From NCBI GenBank assembly GCA_964496575.1, contig CAZCAC010000004.1, positions 1 through 64,000 of the forward strand: DNA of 64,000 nucleotides, in the 5' to 3' direction. A program made the translations under genes and the position numbers. This document shows positions 42,571 through 52,395 of this stretch, piece after piece. How positions within the stretch are numbered: position 1 is the first letter of the stretch; each line of letters starts with the position of its first letter. The notes under the pieces were generated by a model that had not been told where the DNA came from, searched no databases, and saw nothing but the letters and a program-made list of their open reading frames with translations. The stretch is from CAZCAC01 sp964496575 (GTDB lineage Bacteria > Planctomycetota > UBA1135 > GCA-002686595).

Positions 42571-44138
42571 AGCCCATCGCTGTAGTTGAAGCCAGCCATC
42601 CCCGCCGCGGCATCTCGGTACCAGAGCTGGAAGTACCAGGTGGAGCCGGCGGTCACCTGGCCGGCGCCCGTCGAGAGAGGGGGTTGGGTGAAGTCGAGGA
42701 TTCGCTCAGCCGTCCCGGCGCCGGTGGAGAAGATCGGGGGTCCCAGGCGGAAGATGCCGACACCGCCCGCGCCGACGCAGCGGTAGCCGTCGCCAAACGG
42801 AATCTGGATCGCGTTCGCGCCGTAGTAGAAGAGGCCGAACGTGGAGGGGACGACGCCCGTGGTCTTCAGGCGGAACTCGTTGAAGGAGAGACTCGGCGTT
42901 CCGCCGAACGACATCAGGGCGCCCGGCCCCGCGGAGTTCGGCGCGCCGACGCAGTAGTTCGAGGGAGCCGGGCCGCAGACGACGCGGAAGACGCGGGCAC
43001 GGCCGGAGTAGCTTCCATTCGGATCCTCGTACTCGGCCCCGGAGATCACCTCCGGGGCGCTGTCGCCGTCGAGGTCGCCGGCCAGCTCGAGGCTCTGATC
43101 GGACACCTGACCGCCGTCGAAGGAGTAGATGAGCTCACCCGTCGCGCCGGAGTGCAGCTCGATGAAATCCCCGACCCACGCCCCGTTGTACGCGAGCATG
43201 AAGTCGCCGGCGCCGTCGCCGTCGACGTCGCCCACGCCACAGGCAGAGTTCCCCCACAGGCCGGTGTTCTCGATGGTATCGATGTGGTGGATCAGACTGC
43301 CGTCGGCTCCGGAGTAGACGTTCACGTACGGATTGTCGTAGCTGAACAGGTACTCGATACGTGCCGTCACGCAGACGTCGTCCATTCCGTCGCCGTTCAC
43401 ATCGCCGATGCCGGCGACGGCGTCCCCGAACCAGTGGTAGTAATCGGGACCCGACCAGTGGTGCATCACCGAGCCGTCGACTCCCGAGTACACCCAGGCG
43501 TCGCCGTTCTCGATGCCCGTGTGGGACCAGTAGTCCCCGACGATGATGTCCGCGTAGCCGTCTCCGTTGCAGTCCCCCGCGTCGGACAGCGCCCCTCCGA
43601 ACCACGGGGTCGGCCCCGTGATGTCGTGGATCAGGGTGTGGGTCGCACCGGAGTAGACCCGCAGATGTCCACCCCCCGTGATGGCCACGTCCCCGAAGTT
43701 GTCGCCGTCGACGTCGCCGACCCCGGCGACGCACCCGACCGGGATGGTCCACTCGTGGATCACCGTGTGGCTCGCACCGGAGAAGAGCTGCGCGTAGCCG
43801 CCGGCGGGAGCGCCGATCACGAAGTCGCCGACGGAGTCGCCGTCGATGTCGCCGACCGCGTCGAGCGCCTCGCCGAAGCCGTCGCCGATCGCGTGGCCGT
43901 TCAGGGACCAGAGGTAGACCCCGGTGTTCCCGTCGTACGCGCGCACCAGGCGGCTCGAGTCCCCTGGCGATGCGACCAGGATCTCGGGCACGCCGTCCCC
44001 GGTCAGGTCTCCGGGACCGGCTACCCCGTGACCGAGGCGGTCCCAGTCGGAATCTCCCTCGAAGGTGTGGATCAGGCTCTGGGCCCGGACCGCGGGGGCC
44101 AGGCCGAGGATCGCCGCGGAGAGGAGGAGGGTTTTCAT
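42549..44138 (-). CDS. Secreted FG-GAP beta-propeller with shared C-terminal domain
   Basis: A 529-residue protein with a signal peptide (MKTLLLSAAILGLAPAVRAQ). Seven FG-GAP/VCBS repeats with calcium loops follow (GPGDLTGDGVPEILVAS, VGDIDGDSVGDFVIG, IGDVNGDGMDDVCV and others), enough for one seven-bladed propeller like an integrin alpha head. The last about 130 residues (from NYCVGAPNSAGPG) form a separate domain ending in GFNYSDGLAVTFCP, also found in the kelch protein at 48036 and, more distantly, in the protein at 56022. Probably cell-surface or extracellular. Confidence 0.82.
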   Translation of the reverse strand: MKTLLLSAAILGLAPAVRAQSLIHTFEGDSDWDRLGHGVAGPGDLTGDGVPEILVASPGDSSRLVRAYDGNTGVYLWSLNGHAIGDGFGEALDAVGDIDGDSVGDFVIGAPAGGYAQLFSGASHTVIHEWTIPVGCVAGVGDVDGDNFGDVAITGGGHLRVYSGATHTLIHDITGPTPWFGGALSDAGDCNGDGYADIIVGDYWSHTGIENGDAWVYSGVDGSVMHHWSGPDYYHWFGDAVAGIGDVNGDGMDDVCVTARIEYLFSYDNPYVNVYSGADGSLIHHIDTIENTGLWGNSACGVGDVDGDGAGDFMLAYNGAWVGDFIELHSGATGELIYSFDGGQVSDQSLELAGDLDGDSAPEVISGAEYEDPNGSYSGRARVFRVVCGPAPSNYCVGAPNSAGPGALMSFGGTPSLSFNEFRLKTTGVVPSTFGLFYYGANAIQIPFGDGYRCVGAGGVGIFRLGPPIFSTGAGTAERILDFTQPPLSTGAGQVTAGSTWYFQLWYRDAAAGMAGFNYSDGLAVTFCP

Positions 44139-44380
44139 GACGGGCAGTGGAAGTGGGAGCGGCGGGACGCTGGAAGCCGGGGAAGTCGCCACGCACCTCG
44201 ATTCTACGACGGGGTCGGCGTGTTGTGGGATCGGATCCACCTTCACTGAGCCGGAGAGCCGGTGGAGCGAGGCGGCGGAGTCCGAGGCCCTCGGGATGAA
44301 GCGCGGTTCCACGTCTTTTCGCTCTCCCTCTCGAGCTTTCGGGTCAGAATGAGCGCACCGCGAACGAACCCGGAGGGAAG

Positions 44381-45514
44381 ATGGATCACAGAAGACGTGT
44401 CCGGTTGTCCGGCGTGGCGATCCTCGCCGTTTCTGCCTTGGTTCTATCCGGCTGCGCGGCCGGCCCGGAACCCGACGCCGCCCAAGCGGAGCTCACCGCC
44501 TTTCAGCAGCGAGTCCTGGACGACTACATCGTCTTCGAGAAGGCGCAGGAACCCAGCGAGGAGAACGGGTACACCTGGCGCGAGTACTACGCCCATCTCT
44601 TCGACGTGCGGCACAATCCCCGGGCGCTGGCGGTGGACTGGCTGGAGGAGCACGAAGCGCGGCACCGGGGCACGCAGGTCGGGCTCGACGCACTCCACGC
44701 CGCGCTCGGGTACCTCTGCTACCTCGACTACAGTCAGGGTCTGGCCCGTGAGAAGTCTCCGGCGTACTACGAGCTCCTCGTCGACCACTACACCCGGTTC
44801 GAGAGCCTCGGGGAGGTCTGCTACTACGGGAACCTCTTCGAGGACCCCGGGGACTTCCTCTTGACCATGGAGCTCTTCACCGCGAAGAGCTCGCACCGGT
44901 CGGTCCAGGCCAGGGCGATCGCCGCGAAGATGCTCCTCCACCGGCGCGCCGGCGAGCACGAGGAGCAGCGGGGGTGTGCCGAGATCCTGATGGAGTCCTA
45001 TCCGGACATCCTGTACCAGAACACGCCCTGCGGGGAGCTCGCCCAGCAGGGCCTGCTCCCCCCGCACTCCGAGGAGCTGCTGCAAGTCGGTGCGACTGCG
45101 CCGGAGATCCGCGGCTACGACCTGGACGGCAATCCGGTCTCGCTCAGCGATTTCCGCGGTCAGGTCGTGGTGATGAGCTTCTTCGGGTTCTGGTGAATCT
45201 GCTGCCGGGGCCTGGTCCCGCGCGAGCGGTCGCTCGCCGAGAAGCTACAGGACGAGCCGTTCACCTTCCTCTGGCTGATCAGTGACGGGAGCCGTGACTA
45301 CTCCCGCGCCCGGCTGGAACGATACGGAGTGGACTGGCCGCACATCTTCATGCCCTGTGGAACCCGCAGCCCGGCCGCCTCGCAGTGGCGGATCGGGGAG
45401 TGGCCGACGACCTTCGTGCTCGACGAGGAGGGCGTCATCCGATTCCGTGGCAACGAGGTCGCGCTGGGAGGAGAAAACCTGGAACAGGCGGTGATGTCCC
45501 TGATCGAAGAGTGA
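44381..45514 (+). CDS. Thioredoxin-fold (TlpA-like) lipoprotein, candidate selenoprotein with in-frame TGA
   Basis: The frame starts at ATG 44381 after GGAGGGAAG, with a lipoprotein signal (LSGC, Cys25), a helical domain of about 200 residues, then a TlpA-type thioredoxin domain. It meets TGA at 45194-45196 (codon 272) and continues in the same frame for 105 more residues, 377 in total. The TGA falls at the first Cys of the active site: SFFGFW, TGA, ICC, i.e. U-x-x-C. The downstream part has the rest of the fold, including the cis-Pro segment WPTTFVLDEEGVI (Pro342). Decoding as selenocysteine is inferred; the selenocysteine synthesis and decoding genes are not in this window. The alternative is a recent nonsense mutation or a sequence error. 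Confidence 0.75.
45201..45227 (+). promoter_or_regulatory. Candidate bacterial SECIS stem-loop
   Basis: Starting four bases after the TGA, GCTGCCGGG pairs over nine base pairs with CCCG-GC-AGC (two single-base bulges, C45221 and G45224), closing a GCCTGGT loop (45210-45216) with G at its first position and GG inside. Bacterial SECIS elements sit directly after the UGA and need a small G-containing apical loop. The distance is at the short end of the usual range. Confidence 0.5.
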
Positions 45515-45605
45515 CCGGTAGGTGATCCGAGGCGCCTCTCGAGTGAAGGCCGCTCGCGGCCCGTGGAGCGAAGCCGGGTATCGGATCATCTGCTACACTC
45601 CCGGG

Positions 45606-48020
45606 ATGCGCCTGAAGCTCCCGGTCGCTTTCTGTGCCGTCGTACTCCTCGGAGGTGTCTCCCAGGGCCAGCAGTGGGGTCCATGGCACGTCGCCGGCCC
45701 CTTCGAGCACCGCGGGGGGCCCGAGAGCCTGAGCCAGCGGCACGCGCCGGAGAAGGAGCTCCCCAGGATGTACCTCGGGGGCGGGGGGCCCGACCTCGCG
45801 AACTCCCATCGCGGCGAGAACGGGGTCGAGGTGCGCTGGCGCGAGATCGCCGGGGGAAGCACCGCGTTCGACGTGGGCGGGATCGACCTCCGCGTCCAGG
45901 TCCCCGCCGTGCCCGGCAAGGCGAACTGGGCGGACGACTCGGCGGCGTATCTCTACCGGAGAGCGGTGATGGCGACGGACCGCGACGTCCGCGTTCACCT
46001 GGGCAGCGACGACGGCGTGAAGGTCTGGTTGAACGGCGCGCTGGTCCTCGAACGGGCGAGCTCGCGCGGCGTGGACCTCTACGACGAAGCGCTCATCCTC
46101 CCGATGCGCGAGGGCGTGAATCACCTGCTGGTCATGGTCGTCAACGGCAAGGGGGCCTGGGGCTTTCGAATTGGGCCGTGGCGCACGCCGAACGCGATCG
46201 AGATCGACAAGGCCATCGAGCGCGCCGTTCAGTACTTCCTCGACCATCAGCTGATCGACGGCTCGTGGGGGTACATGGGGCACATCGAGCCCGGCCCGAC
46301 CGCGTTCCGGCTCTACACCCTGCTCAAGTGCGGCCTGCCGCTCAGCCACCCGGCCATCCAGCGGGCGCGGGCCTTCGTCCTCGCGAACCACGACGATGCC
46401 ACCTATCCCCTGTCGGCCGTGATCATGGCCCTGGCCGAGATGAACCTGGAGGGAGATCGGGAACGGATCGAGGGTCTGCTGGAAGAGCTCTGGGACAATC
46501 AGCTCGAGAACGGTCTCTTCCTCTACTCCGTGGACGGATACAACTCCCACCTCGCGCGCGGCGACCTCTCCAACGTGCTCTTCGCCGGGCTGGCGATGCG
46601 CGCGGCGAGCCAGGTCGGGATCGCGATCAACTCGAACAGATGGACGAAGCTGGCGAAAGGAGTGCTCAGTTGCTGGCAGCGCCCCGACGGTGTCCCGCGG
46701 ACCGGTGGACGGGCCGAGCCGCGCGGGTTCTCGTACACACCCGGCAGGGCTCCGACGAGCTCGATGGTCGTCGCCGGGGTGAGCCTGCTCGCGATCGTCG
46801 ACGAGCAGGCGGGCGATCGGATCGTCGGCAAGACCCGCAACCAGGTGAAGGCGGGCATCCGGACGGGGCTCGCCTGGCTCGACGAGCACTTCGCCTGGGG
46901 CAAGAACGTCGGCCATCCGAGCGGCCACCACAACTTCTTCAGCATCTACGGAATGGAGCGCGTGGGGGGGCTGCTCGACCTGTCGGTGGTCGCGAACCGG
47001 GACTGGTACTTCGAGGGCTCTCGATTCCTGCTGTCGGGGCAGGCCCCCAATGGAACCTGGTCCGAGAAGGGCGGCCACGTCGAGACCGAGCTCGCGCTCC
47101 TGTTCCTGAAGCGCGCGACGGCGCGGAGCTCCGGGCCGGCGCAGAGCCGGAAGAAGCGAGTCTGGAGCACCGCAGGCGATCCCGATGCGGCCGTCGCGCT
47201 GCGCGGGATCGGAGACACGCCCGCCACGATCTGGGTGGAGTCGGTGCACGAGGGGCGCCTGCCGGACCTGGAGTGGAAGGGGCAGACGGGGCTGGGGCCC
47301 CACGTCGTGCACGTGGAGTACTTCGCGCGCCGCGACAGCCCCGGTGCCAGGACCGAGAGAATCGGGTTCGTCATGGCGGACTCATCGGTGCCGAAGCGCG
47401 GCGAACGCTACGCGGTCCAGCACCGCTTTCCGGCGAACGGCACCTGGCTCGTGCACGCGCGGGTGACGTGCCTGAAGGAGCTGACGGCGGAGGGCGTCTC
47501 GCAGGAGGAGGTCGAGCTTCCTTCCGCCGAGATGGAGATCGTCGTCCGGAACGTCATCACCGAGGAACAGCTCGCCTACGCCGGGCAGGCCAGGAAGAAC
47601 CTGCTGCGGGGAATCCAGGTGCACGCGCGAGCTTCCTCCGAGATCAAGGGTGAGGAGGCCAAACGAGCCTTCGACGGCCGGCACCAGACCCGCTGGCACT
47701 GCGCTCTGAAGGACCGTTCACCGAAGCTGAAGCTCGCCCTCGGCCGCGCCGTCCGGGGACAGAAGGTCGTCCTTTCTCACGGCTGGCCGATGCCCGCCTA
47801 TGGCAAGTCCCCGCGCCCCTTGCGCGGCGAGCTCGTCGTCAACGGCCGGGTGACCTTCCCGTGGGAGATGGATCCCGATCCGATGACCAAGACGACCATC
47901 GACCTCGCGAGCTCCTACCGGATCCGTTCCCTGGAGATCTCGATCACCGAGACCCTCTACGGCGAGCTGGGAAACGGGGCGTTCGGGTTCTCCGAGGTCG
48001 AGGTGTACGGGCGGCGGTGA
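45606..48020 (+). CDS. Large secreted protein: alpha/alpha-toroid (terpene-cyclase-like) with discoidin-like end
   Basis: An 804-residue protein with a signal peptide (MRLKLPVAFCAVVLLGGVSQGQ). The first about 190 residues form a beta domain (WHVAGPFEHRGGPES, VHLGSDDGVKVWLNGALV) like those attached to planctomycete glycoside-associated proteins. The middle (about 195-510) is an alpha/alpha toroid of squalene-cyclase type with repeats such as GSWGYMGHIEPGPTAFRLYT and GTWSEKGGHVETELALLFL; the DxDD acid of cyclases is absent. The C-terminal about 140 residues look like an F5/8 type C (discoidin) domain (KRAFDGRHQTRWHC, RIRSLEISIT). Possibly a surface binding protein; function unknown. Confidence 0.72.
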   Translation: MRLKLPVAFCAVVLLGGVSQGQQWGPWHVAGPFEHRGGPESLSQRHAPEKELPRMYLGGGGPDLANSHRGENGVEVRWREIAGGSTAFDVGGIDLRVQVPAVPGKANWADDSAAYLYRRAVMATDRDVRVHLGSDDGVKVWLNGALVLERASSRGVDLYDEALILPMREGVNHLLVMVVNGKGAWGFRIGPWRTPNAIEIDKAIERAVQYFLDHQLIDGSWGYMGHIEPGPTAFRLYTLLKCGLPLSHPAIQRARAFVLANHDDATYPLSAVIMALAEMNLEGDRERIEGLLEELWDNQLENGLFLYSVDGYNSHLARGDLSNVLFAGLAMRAASQVGIAINSNRWTKLAKGVLSCWQRPDGVPRTGGRAEPRGFSYTPGRAPTSSMVVAGVSLLAIVDEQAGDRIVGKTRNQVKAGIRTGLAWLDEHFAWGKNVGHPSGHHNFFSIYGMERVGGLLDLSVVANRDWYFEGSRFLLSGQAPNGTWSEKGGHVETELALLFLKRATARSSGPAQSRKKRVWSTAGDPDAAVALRGIGDTPATIWVESVHEGRLPDLEWKGQTGLGPHVVHVEYFARRDSPGARTERIGFVMADSSVPKRGERYAVQHRFPANGTWLVHARVTCLKELTAEGVSQEEVELPSAEMEIVVRNVITEEQLAYAGQARKNLLRGIQVHARASSEIKGEEAKRAFDGRHQTRWHCALKDRSPKLKLALGRAVRGQKVVLSHGWPMPAYGKSPRPLRGELVVNGRVTFPWEMDPDPMTKTTIDLASSYRIRSLEISITETLYGELGNGAFGFSEVEVYGRR

Positions 48021-48035
48021 TTCGGAGGTACGAAG

Positions 48036-49652
48036 TCAGGGACAGAACATCACCTGCAGCCCGTCCGAGAAGTTGAACCCGGCCGGTCCACCCTGGGGAT
48101 CGGCGAACCAGTACTGGAAGCTCCAGGTGGTGAACAGGTCGATCTTCCCCGCGCCGATGCTGGCCGGCGGGAGCTGGAAGTCGAGGTGGTGCTCCACCAT
48201 TCCCGCCGCGTCGGTCGTCACCGCCGGCAGCAGCCGGTAGTGCGGACCCTGGAGACAGAGGAAGCCATCGCCGTAGGGGATCTGGTTCTGCCGGGTGGAG
48301 TAGAAGAAGAGCCCGGGGGCGTTCGGCACGCCTCCGGTGACCCGCAGGTGGAAGCTGTTCGTCGAGATCGACGGCGAGCCCCACCACCCGAGCGTCGCCG
48401 TCCCTCCGCCGGAGTGCGGCGCCGCGGTACAGAAGCTCGCCGACTGGCACTCGCAGAGGTCGAAGATGCCGTTCAGGTTCTGGTCGAGCAGGGGATCGGC
48501 CGCCAGCTGGCAGTCGTCGGGAACTCCATTCTCGTCGCAGTCGGTGCTGGTCCCCGAGGTGATGTCCTGGCAGTCCGGAACGCCGTTCCCGTTGCAGTCG
48601 GATAGATCCTGGAAAATGCTCACCTTCGAGTAGATCCAGCCCGCCGGTCCGTCACCCCCGGCGATGAACAGCTGGAAGCAGCCCGAGGCCGCGGCGGGCA
48701 GGACCCTCGGTCCGGTGGGGAGAGACCGGGTGCTCCAGCTCTGCGTCGCCGGGTCCCAGATGTCCGCGGTACTCGACATGTACATGTTGCCGATGGCGTG
48801 GGGATCGGGAACACCACCACAGGCGAACATCGCGCGATACGGCGTCGCCGCGCCCGCGAGCGCCCTGCGCGGCGTGGGGAGGGTCATCGTGCTCCAGGCT
48901 CCGGTGATGTCGTCGTAGACGTCCACGGTGTCCGAGGCCGTCTGGGGTCCCGCCGTGGCCCCGCCGGCGAAGAGGACCTTCGAGCCGATGGTCACGGCTG
49001 CTATCTCGTAGCGTGCTTCCGACAGCGTCCTCGTGCTCCAGATCCCCGTCGAGGAGTCGAAGATGTCCACCGCGGCGGACGCTGTGCCCGTGCCCGTGGT
49101 GTCCCCACCGGCGAACAGCGCCTTCGTCCCGACCGCCGCGGCGGCGAGGTGGGAGCGCGGCACGGAGAGGGACGCCGTGGTCCACGCCCCGGTCGAGCTG
49201 TCGTAGATGTCCACCGCCGCCGTCGTCTCCCCGCCGGCGAAGAGCACCAGCCCCCCCACCGCCATGCCGGCGAGCCGAGCGCGCGGCACCGACAGGGTGG
49301 CGGTCGACCAGCTGTTCGATGGCTGATGGTAGATGTCGACCCGGTCACTGGCGGGCTCCCCACCGGCGAAGAAGGCCATTCCCGGCAGCGACGCGGAAGC
49401 GAGATCGCTCCTCGCCTGCGAGAGACTCGCGGTGCGCCAGCTTCCGGTCGAGAGGTCGTGGATGTCCACGACGCTCGAGGGAGCCCACGGCACCCCTCCG
49501 AAGCCGCCGGCGAAGAGGATCTCGTTCCCGGTGCAGGTCGCCGTCAACCGGGTTCTGGCCACGGAGAGGCTTCCCGTCGTCCACTGAGCTGCCGCGCTCG
49601 CCGCCAGGCCGCAGACCAACAGCCCGGGCGACAGGATCGATGCTGCTCTCAT
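48036..49652 (-). CDS. Secreted kelch-type propeller with shared C-terminal domain
   Basis: A 538-residue protein with a signal peptide (ILSPGLLVCGLAASAAAQ). About six kelch-like repeats follow (VDIYDSSTGAWTTASLSVPR, LFAGG at each turn), then an EF-hand/dockerin-like calcium segment (DCNGNGVPDCQDI, DCDENGVPDDCQ) and a final about 130-residue domain from FCTAAPHSGG that ends in GFNFSDGLQVMFCP. That end domain is shared with the FG-GAP protein at 42549. Confidence 0.8.
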   Translation of the reverse strand: MRAASILSPGLLVCGLAASAAAQWTTGSLSVARTRLTATCTGNEILFAGGFGGVPWAPSSVVDIHDLSTGSWRTASLSQARSDLASASLPGMAFFAGGEPASDRVDIYHQPSNSWSTATLSVPRARLAGMAVGGLVLFAGGETTAAVDIYDSSTGAWTTASLSVPRSHLAAAAVGTKALFAGGDTTGTGTASAAVDIFDSSTGIWSTRTLSEARYEIAAVTIGSKVLFAGGATAGPQTASDTVDVYDDITGAWSTMTLPTPRRALAGAATPYRAMFACGGVPDPHAIGNMYMSSTADIWDPATQSWSTRSLPTGPRVLPAAASGCFQLFIAGGDGPAGWIYSKVSIFQDLSDCNGNGVPDCQDITSGTSTDCDENGVPDDCQLAADPLLDQNLNGIFDLCECQSASFCTAAPHSGGGTATLGWWGSPSISTNSFHLRVTGGVPNAPGLFFYSTRQNQIPYGDGFLCLQGPHYRLLPAVTTDAAGMVEHHLDFQLPPASIGAGKIDLFTTWSFQYWFADPQGGPAGFNFSDGLQVMFCP

Positions 49653-49857
49653 GTCAACTCTCCAGACCCCGGGGACAGCCGGGGATCGATGCCGTGGGAC
49701 CACGCCCGAGAGGGGCGCCACGAGCCGTAGCCCCGGGGAGCTGGGGGGTCACACCGCGAGGGTCGCTCCTTCTCCAAATGTCGTTGCCCGGTCAAGGGCA
49801 GTGGGGTATCAGGGAGAAGGGAACACCCCTTCGCAGACAGTTCTTGGGGGAGGAAAG

Positions 49858-52374
49858 ATGTCCGATACCCCGCACGATCCAGACAGCCCCGCGTCCTCGC
49901 ACCTCTCCAGGTACCTGAGGCAGCTCGAAGCCGGAGAGGCGCTCGAAGCCGACGGGAGCGCGCGAGAGCTCATCGAGAACCTCTTCGAGTCCCACTCGCT
50001 GCAACAACGGGTCGCCACGCGCTACGGTCCCGACGCCGATCCGGAAATCTCGCTGCAGGAGGACTCGGGAGAGGAGGGTGAGGAGGCGCCCGATGACCAG
50101 AGTCGATACGCCATCACCTTCAAGCGCTACCGAAAGCGGGGTGAGGTCGCTCGCGGTGGCATGGGAGTGATCCTGCGCGTCTGGGATCGGAGCATCCGCC
50201 GCAACCTGGCCATGAAGGTCATCCGCAATGCGGAAGAGGTGCCGGAAGACGAGCAGGCCCAGCGGTTTCTCGAGGAGGCGCAGATCACCGGGCAACTCGA
50301 ACACCCGGGGATCGTGCCCGTGCACGAGCTCGGTCTGGACGACGACGGCCAGCTCTACTTCACGATGTCCCTCGTCAAGGGACGCGACCTGAGCAGGGTC
50401 TTCGACATGGTCGCCGCGGGCCGAGGTAGCTGGACCGTCACGCGCGCCCTCGGCCTGCTGCTCAAGGCCTGCGAGGCCATCGCCTACGCTCACTCGAAGG
50501 GCGTCATCCACCGCGACCTCAAGCCCGCGAACATCATGGTCGGAAGGTTCGGCCAGGTGTACGTGATGGACTGGGGGCTCGCGAAGGTGGTCGACCCGTC
50601 GGGGCGTCCGTCTCGGGGGGCCGAGCCCACTCTGGACAAGACGGCCTACGTGTCCCTCGGAGCTGAAAGCGAGGGGGCTCGGCCCTTGTCGACCGTTGCC
50701 GGCACGGTCCTGGGAACGCCGGCGTACATGCCTCCCGAGCAGGCGCTGGGGCGCGTCGACAGGATCGGGCGCTACTCGGACGTGTATTCGGTCGGCGCGA
50801 TCCTCTACCACCTCCTGACCGGCCAGCCGCCGTTCATGCCACCGGGCTCGCGCGCCACCGCGGATGAATTGATCGCCCGCGTGTGCAAGACGAGGCCTCG
50901 GCGCATCCAGCGCATCAATCCCGAGGCGTCACCCGAGCTCGTGGCGATCTGCGAGAAGGCGATGGCCCGCCGTCCACGCGACCGATACCGCAACATGGCG
51001 CGGATGACCGAGGACCTGCACGCGTACCTCGAGGGGCGCGTCGTGCAGGCGTATCGGACCGGCACGCTGGCCGACTTCAGCAAGTGGGTCCTGCGCAACC
51101 GCGGAACGGCCGCCGGGATCCTGTCGGCGATCGTCGTCGCCTTCGGCGGGCTGAGCGCCGTGTCGGTCGTCCAGGCGCGATCGAGGTTCGCTCTGGAGTC
51201 ACAGAACAGGGAGCTCGAGGCGGCCGTGACCGAGGCCGAGAAGGCCAGGACCGAGCTGGAGCAGAAGGAGCAGAGGCTCAGTGCCGCAGTCACCCAGCTC
51301 GAGGTACTGCGCGAGGCCGCAGAGGAAGCCACCGGTCGCGTCAGGCGTGAGGCGGACAAGGCCGAGGCCGTGCTCGATTTCATGGTCGAGCTCTTCCGGC
51401 CGCAGGATCCCACCGCATCACTTCGCCCCGGAGTCACGGCGAGAGAGCTCCTCCAGGCCGCTGAGGCGCGCCTCGACGAGGGAGCGATATCCGACGAAGA
51501 GACTCGTTCCCGCGTGGTCGTGCAGTTGATCCGCGCGTTCCACGACATCGATGAGTACGACCTGGCCGAAGGTCTCGTGGCCGACGCCCTGCGGACCAGC
51601 CGCGGCGACGAGGAAGCGGAGCTGCTCGGCTACCTGGTGAACCGAGCTCGGCTCCTGACGGAAACGGGCGCAAGGCCTGCGGATGCCGTGTACCTGTGGA
51701 CCGTCCTGGTGGAGGAGTACTCGCTACGCGGGGGCGAGGAGCAGTACCGCACGCTCGCCTGCCGCGCCGGCAGGGCTTCCGTCAACCTCCGCAGCGGCGC
51801 CGTCGAGGAGGCGAAGCAGGAGCTGGAAGAGGTGCTGAGGATCGCCGACGGGACTCGCTTCATGAAGCTGGCGTGGACCAACCAGGCTCGCTTCGACCTC
51901 GCCGTGGCCTGTGAGCAACTCGAGTTGCACGACCGTGCCCGAGCTCTGTACGGCGAGGTTCTCGACCAGCTGAAGCTGCTGTCCGGCAACGACCGAGTGG
52001 TTCTGAGACTGAAGGAAGGCGTGGCGGCCTACTGCACGAGGGCCGGGAGATTGAAGAGGGCGGAACAGCTCTACCGCGAGATTCTCGAGGGCTGGCTCGA
52101 GGTCTACGCCGGCTACGAGCGACCGACGTACGTGCGCGTTCTCTCCTGCACCGCCGACCTGACCGGTTTGTTGCAGAAGCTCGTGAGCACGGACGCCGCC
52201 ACGCTGGACGTCATCACCCGCGTGGTCACTGTGCTGGTCGAATGCGAGAGCGTCGATCCGCGCACCGTCGATCTCGCTCAGTCGCTGGTCGAGCATACTC
52301 CGATGAACGATTTCGAGCTGCACGAGCGCGAGAAGCTCCTCGAATCCGCCCGCCGGCGGGCCGAGCGCCGTTGA
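49858..52374 (+). CDS. Membrane Ser/Thr protein kinase with coiled coil and TPR-like sensor
   Basis: An 838-residue protein, with GGGGGAGG before ATG 49858. The kinase domain is at about 95-400: Gly-rich loop ARGGMGVILRVW, Lys120 (LAMKVI), HRDLKPANIM (catalytic Asp220), DWG in place of DFG (238-240), GTPAYMPPEQ. One transmembrane helix follows at about 417-438, a coiled coil at about 443-505 and a helical, TPR-like exported region to the end. It shares its pre-kinase motif (RYGPDADPEIS) and layout with the kinase at 57780, so the two are paralogues. A sensor kinase for envelope or extracellular state is inferred. Confidence 0.87.
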   Translation: MSDTPHDPDSPASSHLSRYLRQLEAGEALEADGSARELIENLFESHSLQQRVATRYGPDADPEISLQEDSGEEGEEAPDDQSRYAITFKRYRKRGEVARGGMGVILRVWDRSIRRNLAMKVIRNAEEVPEDEQAQRFLEEAQITGQLEHPGIVPVHELGLDDDGQLYFTMSLVKGRDLSRVFDMVAAGRGSWTVTRALGLLLKACEAIAYAHSKGVIHRDLKPANIMVGRFGQVYVMDWGLAKVVDPSGRPSRGAEPTLDKTAYVSLGAESEGARPLSTVAGTVLGTPAYMPPEQALGRVDRIGRYSDVYSVGAILYHLLTGQPPFMPPGSRATADELIARVCKTRPRRIQRINPEASPELVAICEKAMARRPRDRYRNMARMTEDLHAYLEGRVVQAYRTGTLADFSKWVLRNRGTAAGILSAIVVAFGGLSAVSVVQARSRFALESQNRELEAAVTEAEKARTELEQKEQRLSAAVTQLEVLREAAEEATGRVRREADKAEAVLDFMVELFRPQDPTASLRPGVTARELLQAAEARLDEGAISDEETRSRVVVQLIRAFHDIDEYDLAEGLVADALRTSRGDEEAELLGYLVNRARLLTETGARPADAVYLWTVLVEEYSLRGGEEQYRTLACRAGRASVNLRSGAVEEAKQELEEVLRIADGTRFMKLAWTNQARFDLAVACEQLELHDRARALYGEVLDQLKLLSGNDRVVLRLKEGVAAYCTRAGRLKRAEQLYREILEGWLEVYAGYERPTYVRVLSCTADLTGLLQKLVSTDAATLDVITRVVTVLVECESVDPRTVDLAQSLVEHTPMNDFELHEREKLLESARRRAERR

Positions 52375-52395
52375 TCGGAGAATGAGGGGGATCGG

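Noticed and set aside
45194..45196. The TGA as a normal stop, leaving a 271-residue protein and a separate small gene at 45282-45514
   Set aside because: The thioredoxin fold would be cut at the active site, and the downstream frame has no start before its conserved half. A single gene with a recoded TGA explains both parts.
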